DNA of 64,000 bases, taken from contig NZ_CP109435.1 in NCBI RefSeq assembly GCF_036227125.1, forward strand, positions 4,836,001-4,900,000. Reading direction: 5' to 3'. Source of the DNA: Streptomyces sp. NBC_01485. Its GTDB lineage: Bacteria; Actinomycetota; Actinomycetes; Streptomycetales; Streptomycetaceae. Shown one piece after another: positions 42,412 through 49,615 of this stretch (position 1 is the stretch's first letter; every line of letters starts with the position of its first letter). A program made the translations under genes and the position numbers. The notes below the pieces were generated by a model, which saw nothing but the letters and a program-made list of their open reading frames with translations, searched no databases and was not told the origin of the DNA.

Positions 42412-44175
42412 ATGCATCGGTACAGGTCCCACACCTGCGGCGAGCTCCGCGCCTCTGACGTCGGCACCGACGTCCGGCTGAGCGGCTGGCTGCACAATCG
42501 GCGCGACCTGGGCGGCATCCTCTTCATCGATCTGCGCGACCACTACGGCATCACGCAGCTCGTCGCCCGTCCGGGCACGCCCGCGTACGAGGCTCTCGAC
42601 AAGGTGACCAAGGAGTCGACGGTCCGTGTCGACGGCCAGGTCGTCTCGCGTGGCGCGGACAACGTCAACGCGGACCTGCCGACCGGTGAGATCGAGGTCG
42701 AGGTCGGTGAGGTCGAGCTGCTGGGCGCCGCTGCTCCGCTGCCGTTCACGATCAACACCGAGGACGGGGTCAACGAGGAGCGGCGTCTCGAGTACCGCTT
42801 CCTGGACCTGCGCCGCGAGCGCATGCACCGCAACATCATGCTGCGCACGTCGGTCATCTCGGCGATGCGGCACAAGATGACGGCGCTGGGCTTCAACGAG
42901 ATGGCGACGCCGATCCTGTCCGCGACCTCCCCCGAGGGCGCCCGTGACTTCGTCGTCCCGTCCCGGCTGCACGCGGGCCGGTTCTACGCGCTGCCGCAGG
43001 CTCCGCAGCAGTTCAAGCAGTTGCTGATGATCTCGGGCTTCGACCGCTACTTCCAGATCGCCCCCTGTTTCCGTGACGAGGACGCGCGAGCGGACCGTTC
43101 GCCGGGCGAGTTCTACCAGCTCGACGTCGAGATGAGCTTCGTCGAGCAGGAGGACGTATTCCAGCCGATCGAGAAGCTCATGACGGAGCTGTTCGAGGAG
43201 TTCGGCGGCGGGCGGCACGTCACCTCGCCGTTCCCGCGGATCCCGTTCCGCGAGTCGATGCTGAAGTACGGCTCCGACAAGCCGGACCTGCGGGCCCAGC
43301 TCGAGCTCGTCGACATCACCGACATTTTCGAGGGCTCGGAGTTCAAGGCGTTCGCGGGCAAGCACGTGCGCGCGCTGGCCGTGCCGGACGTCTCATCGCA
43401 GCCCCGGAAGTTCTTCGACCAGCTCGGTGACTTCGCGGTCTCGCAGGGTGCGAAGGGTCTGGCCTGGGTGCGCGTGGCCGAGGACGGCTCGCTGTCCGGC
43501 CCGATCGCGAAGTTCCTGACCGAGGAGAACGTCGCCGAGCTGACCAAGCGGCTGTCGCTGGCCGGCGGTCACGCCGTGTTCTTCGGCGCGGGCGAGTTCG
43601 ACGAGGTCTCGAAGATCATGGGCGCGGTGCGCGTCGAGGCCGCCAAGCGCGCCGGGCACTTCGAGGAGGGCGTCTTCCGCTTCTGCTGGATCGTCGACTT
43701 CCCGATGTACGAGAAGGACGAGGAGACCGGCAAGATCGACTTCTCGCACAACCCGTTCTCCATGCCGCAGGGCGGTCTGGAGGCCCTGGAGACGCAGGAC
43801 CCGCTGGACATTCTGGGCTGGCAGTACGACATCGTCTGCAACGGCGTCGAGCTGTCGTCCGGCGCGATCCGGAACCACGAGCCGGAGATCATGCTCAAGG
43901 CGTTCGAGATCGCGGGCTACGACCGGGAGACGGTCGAGGAGAAGTTCGCCGGCATGCTGCGCGCGTTCCGCCTCGGCGCTCCGCCGCACGGTGGCATCGC
44001 GCCGGGCGTCGACCGCATCGTCATGCTGCTGGCCGACGAGCCGAACATCCGAGAGACCATCGCCTTCCCGCTCAACGGCAACGCCCAGGACCTGATGATG
44101 GGCGCGCCGACGGAGCTGGAGGAGGCCCGGCTGAGGGAACTGCACCTCTCGGTGCGCAAGCCGCAGCCGAAGTAA
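42412..44175 (+). CDS. aspS: Aspartyl-tRNA synthetase
   Basis: 587 aa, standard bacterial AspRS with anticodon-binding OB fold, class II core and GAD insertion. Motif 2 region FRDEDARADRSPGEFYQLDVEMSF and motif 3 GIAPGVDRIVMLL are intact. In the anticodon-domain segment RRDLGG the position that is His in non-discriminating enzymes of some bacteria reads Leu (residue 33), as in discriminating AspRS such as that of E. coli; this is suggestive only. A GGATGA site precedes the ATG. The promoter region carries two parS sites, and a hexanucleotide repeat begins 5 bp after the stop. Confidence 0.95.
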   Translation: MHRYRSHTCGELRASDVGTDVRLSGWLHNRRDLGGILFIDLRDHYGITQLVARPGTPAYEALDKVTKESTVRVDGQVVSRGADNVNADLPTGEIEVEVGEVELLGAAAPLPFTINTEDGVNEERRLEYRFLDLRRERMHRNIMLRTSVISAMRHKMTALGFNEMATPILSATSPEGARDFVVPSRLHAGRFYALPQAPQQFKQLLMISGFDRYFQIAPCFRDEDARADRSPGEFYQLDVEMSFVEQEDVFQPIEKLMTELFEEFGGGRHVTSPFPRIPFRESMLKYGSDKPDLRAQLELVDITDIFEGSEFKAFAGKHVRALAVPDVSSQPRKFFDQLGDFAVSQGAKGLAWVRVAEDGSLSGPIAKFLTEENVAELTKRLSLAGGHAVFFGAGEFDEVSKIMGAVRVEAAKRAGHFEEGVFRFCWIVDFPMYEKDEETGKIDFSHNPFSMPQGGLEALETQDPLDILGWQYDIVCNGVELSSGAIRNHEPEIMLKAFEIAGYDRETVEEKFAGMLRAFRLGAPPHGGIAPGVDRIVMLLADEPNIRETIAFPLNGNAQDLMMGAPTELEEARLRELHLSVRKPQPK

Positions 44176-44180
44176 GGCCA

Positions 44181-44240
44181 AGCCGTAGCCGTAGCCGTAG
44201 CCGTAGCCGTAGCCGTAGCCGTAGCCGTAGCTGTAGACGT
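44181..44240. repeat. Hexanucleotide microsatellite after aspS
   Basis: Eight perfect copies of AGCCGT (44181-44228) followed by two one-base variants (AGCTGT, AGACGT). It starts 5 bp after the aspS stop. Confidence 0.95.
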
Positions 44241-44254
44241 AGCGGCAGCCGGAG

Positions 44255-44266
44255 TAAGGCAAGCCT
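44255..44266. promoter_or_regulatory. TAAGGCAAGCCT element, first copy
   Basis: TAAGGCAAGCCT, identical to the copy at 46178; each lies about 130 bp before a Tat-exported dioxygenase gene. It matches the left part of the actinobacterial DmdR/IdeR iron box (TTAGGTTAGGCT) at 8-9 of 12 positions but lacks the right half. A terminator at 44287 lies between this copy and the gene, which weakens an operator role. Confidence 0.3.
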
Positions 44267-44286
44267 TTCAAAGTGGCCTTTCGTAG

Positions 44287-44320
44287 AGGGACCTGAAGTC
44301 GACGTCGATTTCAGGTCCCT
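44287..44320 (+). terminator. Terminator of aspS
   Basis: 11-bp stem AGGGACCTGAA (44287-44297) with TTCAGGTCCCT (44310-44320) and a 12-nt loop, followed by TTTCG. Confidence 0.8.
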
Positions 44321-44391
44321 TTCGCATGCCCGTGGAAAAGATCGCTGTTTTCTCAGCTCACTGACAGCCTTCCTATCTAACTTCCGGCGGC

Positions 44392-45357
44392 ATGACAGAG
44401 AATCAACAGTCCCAGGAATCCCACGTCACCCAGGAATCGGGGGAGTTGACGCGCCGCAAGATCGTGGTCGTCGGTGCGGGCGCGCTCGCGGTGGCCGGTC
44501 TCGGCGGCACGGCGTTCGCGGCGAGCGCCGCCACGGAGGACGGCAGAGCGACGCGGTCGGCGACCTCGGCGCAGGACGATGCCGAGGTCTGCTACCGGCT
44601 GACCTCGGAGACGGTCGAGGGCCCCTACTACATCGACGCCGACAAGATCCGCCAGGACATCACGGAGGACCGGGAGGGCATCCCGCTCCTCCTCGACCTG
44701 AAGGTGATCGACTCGGAGACCTGCAAGCCGATCCGGAACGCTGCCGTGGACATCTGGCACTGCGACGCGGTGGGCGTGTACTCGGGCTACGAGGACATGG
44801 GCAACGGCGGTGGCGGCGGCGGTCCCGCGCCCACCGGCGCGCCCCCGACCGACACGCCCACGGACGCACCCACCGGCCCGCCCCCGGGAGGCGGCCACCA
44901 GGAGCCCACGGACGACACTCGCTACCTGCGCGGCACCTGGCGGACGGACCGGAACGGCCATGTCGCCTTCCGGACCGTCTTCCCGGGCTGGTACCGGGGC
45001 CGTTGCGTCCACATCCACGTCAAGGTGCATGTGGACGGCGAGTGGACCGACGCCGGTTACGAGGGCGGGCACGCCTGCCACACCGGCCAGTTCTTCTTCG
45101 ACGAGGAGTCCGTCCTGGCCTCGGCGGTGGTGGAGCCGTACGCGAGCAACGCCGCCGAGCGCACGACGCTCACCGAGGACACGATCTACGACCAGAGCGG
45201 CACCCAGGGCGGCCTGCTGAAACTCCGTTACGGCAAGCGGCACATCGGCAAGGGCGTGCGCGGGTCCCTCACGGTCGGCGTCGACCCGGAGGCGACGGAG
45301 GACGGCCAGGGCGCACCGCCCCAGCCCACCACGTCCGCGTCCCCTTCGGCGTCGTGA
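44392..45357 (+). CDS. Tat-exported intradiol dioxygenase-like protein (copy 1)
   Basis: 321 aa. Tat signal LTRRKIVVVGAGALAVAGLGGTAFA at about residues 19-43. The intradiol dioxygenase fold follows: CYRLTSETVEGPYYID, AAVDIWHCDAVGVYSGYE, a Gly/Pro/Thr-rich insert, then RGTWRTDRNGHVAFRTVFPGWYRGRCVHIHVKVHV with the Fe ligands (Tyr in PGWY, His-x-His in HIH). Family members cleave catechols using Fe(III); the secreted branch probably attacks extracellular aromatics such as lignin fragments. ATG has no ribosome site; TATCTAACT stands 12 nt upstream, suggesting a very short or no leader. Paralogue at 46314. Confidence 0.85.
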   Translation: MTENQQSQESHVTQESGELTRRKIVVVGAGALAVAGLGGTAFAASAATEDGRATRSATSAQDDAEVCYRLTSETVEGPYYIDADKIRQDITEDREGIPLLLDLKVIDSETCKPIRNAAVDIWHCDAVGVYSGYEDMGNGGGGGGPAPTGAPPTDTPTDAPTGPPPGGGHQEPTDDTRYLRGTWRTDRNGHVAFRTVFPGWYRGRCVHIHVKVHVDGEWTDAGYEGGHACHTGQFFFDEESVLASAVVEPYASNAAERTTLTEDTIYDQSGTQGGLLKLRYGKRHIGKGVRGSLTVGVDPEATEDGQGAPPQPTTSASPSAS

Positions 45358-45679
45358 CGTCGGTGACGGCGTGACGTCCGTGACGGCGGCGGCGACCCAG
45401 GAGTAACTCGGAGTCATCGGAGTAAGCAGCTCATCCGGGGTTCTCCCCCGCCGCCCCCCGCCCCCGCCCCCGCCACCCGCTCCGGCGCGTACACCGCACG
45501 CGTCCGCGCGCTGTGGCGGCGGGCGGCGAGCAGGGCGTCGCGGGCGGGGATCACCCGGGTGCCGGCCCCTCTTGGGAACCTCACCGGAGGTGCACAGGAA
45601 TCTTGGGGGGCGTCCACAGCGGTCTCGCGTCTCATGAGGGAGGAGAGCAGACAAAGGCCGCCAAGAGAGGAAACCAGCG
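45358..45679. other. 322-bp spacer without a convincing gene
   Basis: Very G/C-rich, with C-runs at 45445-45480. A short minus-strand reading frame (45414-45635, 73 codons) exists but has no ribosome site and no recognisable features. The end of the region supplies the ribosome site GAGAGG for the next gene. Confidence 0.5.
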
Positions 45680-46144
45680 GTGGGCGCGGTGGATGCGGTG
45701 GGTGTGGTGGGGTCCATGGGATCGACGGGGGGCGTGATCGCGCTGGCTGCGCTGCTGGTCGTCGGCGCTGTGGCGGGGGTGGTGGTCCAGCGGCGGGCGC
45801 GGCGGGGGCGGCACCCCGCCGGGTTGTCCGGCCTGGACGCGGAGGTGGAGGCGAACCACTGGCTCGTGCGGCTGGGCGGCGGTCTCGTCCCGCCGGACGT
45901 GCGGGTGTGGGCGGGGGCGGAGGAGGCGGCGGGGCGGGCGTTGACCAGTGCGGCGGAGTGTCATCGGGCAGCGCGGGTTCAGTTGGCCGCGGCACGTACG
46001 GCGGCGGAGTACGGGGAGGTGGCGCGGGTGGCGAAGGAGGGGCTGGAGCATCTGCGCGTGGCGCGCACGGCACTGGGCCTGGACTCACCCCCGGCGGCGC
46101 CTGTCCCTGGGCCGGCGGGGGTGTTCGCGGTCACGTCTCGCTAA
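45680..46144 (+). CDS. Small membrane-anchored protein, unknown function
   Basis: 154 aa from GTG 45680 with AGAGAGG 9 nt upstream. One N-terminal TM helix (GGVIALAALLVVGAVAGVVV) followed by RRARRGRH, a positive-inside stop-transfer, then a helical soluble part (EEAAGRALTSAAECHRAARVQLAAARTAAEYGEVARVAKEGLEHLRVARTALGL) that could form a coiled coil. I recognise no family. It sits between two dioxygenase paralogues and could be part of their mobile or duplicated unit. Confidence 0.65.
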   Translation: MGAVDAVGVVGSMGSTGGVIALAALLVVGAVAGVVVQRRARRGRHPAGLSGLDAEVEANHWLVRLGGGLVPPDVRVWAGAEEAAGRALTSAAECHRAARVQLAAARTAAEYGEVARVAKEGLEHLRVARTALGLDSPPAAPVPGPAGVFAVTSR

Positions 46145-46177
46145 GTGCCAAGTGCCAAGCGCTCGAGGCGCCCCAAG

Positions 46178-46189
46178 TAAGGCAAGCCT
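46178..46189. promoter_or_regulatory. TAAGGCAAGCCT element, second copy
   Basis: Same 12 bases as at 44255, here with no terminator between it and the dioxygenase gene 125 bp downstream. Candidate half iron-box for DmdR; low confidence. Confidence 0.35.
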
Positions 46190-46313
46190 CAGGATCTCCT
46201 TTACCGTAAGTAGGCCGGAAATAGACCCTCGTTCTTGTGTCTTTTTGCCTGGCCTTGGAATTCCACAGGTTGTTCCCACCTCTCTGACAGGGCGGCCTCC
46301 TAACTTCGCCGCC

Positions 46314-47324
46314 ATGACGGGAAACATCGAGAACAACGAGCACAACGAGAACAACCAGAACCTCGGCGCGAACGAGCAGCACGGGCCCAAGCACAAGCGG
46401 GATCTGACGCGCCGGAAGGTCGTCGTCGCCGGTGCGGGGGCGGCCGTTGCCGTGGGGGCGGGTGGGGCGCTTGCCGCCGGTGCCTTCGCCGGGGACAAGA
46501 AGCCGGGCAAGGGCACCAAGCCCAGCACGTCGGCCAGTTCCTCCGAGGTCTGTTACAAGCTCACCTCCGAGACCACCGAAGGCCCGTACTACATCGACGC
46601 GGACAAGCTCCGCCAGGACATCACCGAGGACAAGGAGGGCATCCCCTTCACCCTCGCCCTCAAGGTGATCGACTCCGAGACCTGCAAGCCCATCGCGAAC
46701 GCCGCCGTCGACGTCTGGCACTGCGACGCCCTCGGCCTCTACTCCGGGTACGAGAGCAGCTCCACGGGAGGTGGCGGCGCTCCGACCGACGCGCCCTCCG
46801 GTACCCCGACCGGGACTCCGACCGGTGAGCCGCCGGCCGGTGGCGGCGGTGGCGGTGGTGGGCACGAGGAGCCCACCGACGACAAGCGTTACCTGCGCGG
46901 CACCTGGAAGACCGACAAGCAGGGGCGCGTCACCTTCAAGACGATCTTCCCGGGCTGGTACCGGGGCCGCTGCGTCCACATCCACACCAAGGTGCACGTC
47001 AACGGCGAGTGGACCGACGCCGGTTACGAGGGCGGCAACACCTGCCACACCGGCCAGTTCTTCTTCGACGAGGAGTCCGTGCTCGCCTCGGCCGCGGTGG
47101 CGCCGTACTCCACCAGTACCACCGAGCGCACCACGCTCACCGAGGACACGATCTACGACCAGAGCGGCGTCCAGGGCGGTCTGCTCCAGTTGAAGTACAA
47201 CAAGAAGAGCATCGCCAAGGGGGTCGTGGGCTCCATCACCATGGGGGTAGAGCCGGACGCGACGCACGAAGGCACCGACGACGCCGTCCAGCCGGGCGCG
47301 TCCGCGTCCGCCTCGGCGAGCTGA
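46314..47324 (+). CDS. Tat-exported intradiol dioxygenase-like protein (copy 2)
   Basis: 336 aa from ATG 46314. Asn-rich N-terminus (NIENNEHNENNQN), Tat signal LTRRKVVVAGAGAAVAVGAGGALAAGAFA, then the same domain as the copy at 44392 with long identical stretches (SETTEGPYYIDADK, GWYRGRCVHIHTKVHVNGEW, CHTGQFFFDEESVLAS, TIYDQSG). The central Gly/Pro/Thr insert differs in sequence but not in position. Fe ligands Tyr and His-x-His are retained. Leader is also short, with CCTAACTT 8 nt before the ATG, as in copy 1. Tandem duplicates with retained Tat export suggest a secreted aromatic-cleaving pair. Confidence 0.85.
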   Translation: MTGNIENNEHNENNQNLGANEQHGPKHKRDLTRRKVVVAGAGAAVAVGAGGALAAGAFAGDKKPGKGTKPSTSASSSEVCYKLTSETTEGPYYIDADKLRQDITEDKEGIPFTLALKVIDSETCKPIANAAVDVWHCDALGLYSGYESSSTGGGGAPTDAPSGTPTGTPTGEPPAGGGGGGGGHEEPTDDKRYLRGTWKTDKQGRVTFKTIFPGWYRGRCVHIHTKVHVNGEWTDAGYEGGNTCHTGQFFFDEESVLASAAVAPYSTSTTERTTLTEDTIYDQSGVQGGLLQLKYNKKSIAKGVVGSITMGVEPDATHEGTDDAVQPGASASASAS

Positions 47325-47353
47325 ATCCCGGTGGGGGTGTTCCGCTCGGACGT

Positions 47354-48031
47354 CTACTCGTCCGGTGACGCCCCCTCCTCCAGCAGTCGCTCGGCGATGT
47401 CCGTCGACCAGGACTGGGCCCACGTCCGCAAGTCGGCGATGTCGGGTTCGGTCAGGCCGTACTCCGTGAACGCCGTGTCCGGGTAGTGGTCGGTACCCGT
47501 CAGACGGGTCTGGAGGGTGGGCAGGTCGAAGTCGTCGCGGGCGTGGCGGCGGGCCAGTTCCTCCAGGTCGGGGTGGGTGAAGCGGGCGGACGCCGCCCTC
47601 GCGTCGATCAGGTCGACGGCCAGCCCGCGGTCGTACAGCGCGCGGATCCTCGTACCCACCGCGTCCGGGAGGCAGAGCGCCGGCCCGTACGACGTCGGGA
47701 CGGGCGGGCTCCAGAAGGTTTCCTTGTGCAGGGCCAGATGGAGGGCCGTGCCCGTGGCGCGCTCCAGCACGGACAGGTGCGCCGACAGCGGGTCCGCGTC
47801 CCGCAGCGCCGCCTCGAAACGGCCCCGTGAGGTGAGCGTCGCGCTCAGCGTCTCGGCGAGCCAGGGCATCGGCTCCGCGCTCTCGGTCGCCAAGTCCACG
47901 TTGCCGTGCGGGCGTTGGAGCAGTCCGTGCGCCTGGAGGGCGTAGCCGCCGGCCAGCGCCCACGGGGCTGTGGGCGGGGCCGTGCCGAAGACCTCGGCGA
48001 GCAGCCGGAGGTGGGGTTGGAGAAGGTCCAC
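47354..48031 (-). CDS. AbiEii-like nucleotidyltransferase-fold protein
   Basis: 225 aa. The N-terminal region WALAGGYALQAHGLLQRPHGNVDLAT matches the AbiEii/AbiGii-type nucleotidyltransferase pattern (GG...H...R...DxDL), here with Asn replacing the first Asp (NVDL). C-terminal helices with DLIDARAASARF and LEELARRHARDDFDL follow. AbiEii proteins are toxins of type IV TA/phage-defence systems that modify tRNA, normally preceded by the AbiEi antitoxin gene; none is adjacent, so this is probably a solitary housekeeping relative or an orphan toxin with altered active site. Confidence 0.75.
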   Translation of the reverse strand: MDLLQPHLRLLAEVFGTAPPTAPWALAGGYALQAHGLLQRPHGNVDLATESAEPMPWLAETLSATLTSRGRFEAALRDADPLSAHLSVLERATGTALHLALHKETFWSPPVPTSYGPALCLPDAVGTRIRALYDRGLAVDLIDARAASARFTHPDLEELARRHARDDFDLPTLQTRLTGTDHYPDTAFTEYGLTEPDIADLRTWAQSWSTDIAERLLEEGASPDE

Positions 48032-48201
48032 GACGTAGTCGTAGCAGCCCCCGGCGGCGTTACGGCACTTCGCCCGGCCGCGTCAGCTCGCTACGGACGA
48101 GCCTGAGGGGGCCGGAGAAAAAATCGTGACGGGCGGCAACTCTTTTCACGGCGGCGACCACTGACAGGGCGTAAGCCTGCTCCTCCCCGTAAGGATCTCC
48201 C

Positions 48202-49545
48202 GTGGTTGCTCCCTCCCACCGCCGGTCCCTCCGCTCGCGCCGCGTCCTCGTCGTCTCCGCAGCCGTCGTGGCCGCGGGCGTCGGCGCCGGGGTCGTCGTG
48301 ATGAACGCGAACGCCGGAACCGTCGATCTTTACCATCAGACGCTCGCCGCCAAGGACGGCTGGGCCTCCTCCGGCGCGGGTACGACCGGTGGCAGCAAGG
48401 CCGACGCCGCGCACACCTTCACGGTCTCCACCCGCGCCCAACTGGTGAAGGCGCTGGGCTCGGCGTCCGACAAGGCCCCCCGGATCATCAGGGTCAAGGG
48501 CACGATCGACGCCAACACGAACGACGCCGGCAAGAAGCTGACCTGCGCCGACTACGCGGCGGGCACCGGCTACTCGCTGGCGTCGTACCTCAAGGCGTAC
48601 GACCCCGCCACCTACGGCAGGTCGAAGCTCCCCTCCGGCAGCCAGGAGAAGGCCCGCGACGCGGCGCAGGACAAGCAGGCGAAGAACATCGTCTTCAAGG
48701 TGCCGGCCAACACGTCCGTCGTGGGCGTGCCGGGCACGGGCGCCGGGATCTCCGGCGGCATGCTCCGGATCCAGGGCGTGGACAACGTCATCGTCCGCAA
48801 CCTGGACTTCTCGGCCACCGAGGACTGCTTCCCGCAGTGGGACCCGACCGACGGCGACGACGGCAACTGGAACTCGAACTACGACTCCGTCACCCTGCGC
48901 GGCGCGACCCACGTCTGGGCCGACCACAACACGTTCACCGACGCCGCCCACTTCGACACGGCCAACCCGAAGTACTACGGCCGCGAGTACCAGATCCACG
49001 ACGGCGCCCTCGACATCACCAAGAGCTCGGACCTGGTGACGGTCTCGCGCAACCAGTTCACCAACCACGACAAGACGATGCTCATCGGCGGCAGCGACAG
49101 CGAGCCCGCCGGCAAGCTGCGCGTGTCCATCCACCACAACATCTGGAAGGGCATCGTCCAGCGCGCCCCGCTGGCCCGCGTCGGCCAGGTGCACATCTAC
49201 AACAACTACTACGACGTCACGACCGTGAACGGCTACGTGACGCAGTACAGCATCAACGCCCGCGCCAAGGCCCAGGTCATCGCGGAGGACAACTACTGGA
49301 AGGTCCCGGTGGGCGGCAAGGTCGCCAAGCTGATCAGCAGCGACGGCACCGGCTCGGTCAGGAGCAGCGGCAACCTCGTCAACGGCAAGGCCACCGACGT
49401 CGTCGCCGCGTACAACGCCGCCTCGTCGAAGGACCTGAGGACGACCGTCAACTGGACGCCGACCCTGACGGCGGGCCTGGAGCCGTCCGCGAAGAACCTG
49501 CCCGCGTCGCTGGCCACGACGACGGGTGCCGGGGTGCTGTCGTAG
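48202..49545 (+). CDS. Secreted pectate lyase (PL1-like)
   Basis: 447 aa. GTG 48202 follows AAGGA with 7-nt spacing. N-terminal signal sequence with RRVLVVSAAVVAAGVGAGVVVMNANA. Parallel beta-helix pattern typical of PL1: VIVRNLDFSATEDCFPQWDPTDGDDGNWNSNYDSVTLRGATHVWADHNTF (Ca-binding Asp region), DGALDITKSSDLVTVSRNQF, HHNIWKGIVQRAPLARVGQVHIYNNYYD (catalytic Arg segment). Cleaves polygalacturonate by beta-elimination; part of plant-cell-wall degradation. Confidence 0.88.
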   Translation: MVAPSHRRSLRSRRVLVVSAAVVAAGVGAGVVVMNANAGTVDLYHQTLAAKDGWASSGAGTTGGSKADAAHTFTVSTRAQLVKALGSASDKAPRIIRVKGTIDANTNDAGKKLTCADYAAGTGYSLASYLKAYDPATYGRSKLPSGSQEKARDAAQDKQAKNIVFKVPANTSVVGVPGTGAGISGGMLRIQGVDNVIVRNLDFSATEDCFPQWDPTDGDDGNWNSNYDSVTLRGATHVWADHNTFTDAAHFDTANPKYYGREYQIHDGALDITKSSDLVTVSRNQFTNHDKTMLIGGSDSEPAGKLRVSIHHNIWKGIVQRAPLARVGQVHIYNNYYDVTTVNGYVTQYSINARAKAQVIAEDNYWKVPVGGKVAKLISSDGTGSVRSSGNLVNGKATDVVAAYNAASSKDLRTTVNWTPTLTAGLEPSAKNLPASLATTTGAGVLS

Positions 49546-49564
49546 CGGCGGGCGGTGGGTGACG

Positions 49565-49598
49565 GGCCCGGGGGGCGTGCGCTTCCGCTTCCCGGGCC
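49565..49598 (+). terminator. Possible terminator of the pectate lyase gene
   Basis: GGCCCGGG (49565-49572) pairs with CCCGGGCC (49591-49598), 18-nt loop. Confidence 0.4.
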
Positions 49599-49615
49599 GC
49601 AGTCCCTCACCCGGG

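Noticed and set aside
45414..45635. 73-codon minus-strand frame between the dioxygenases
   Set aside because: No Shine-Dalgarno, very G/C-biased and Gly-rich end, no domain; kept only as a note in the spacer entry.
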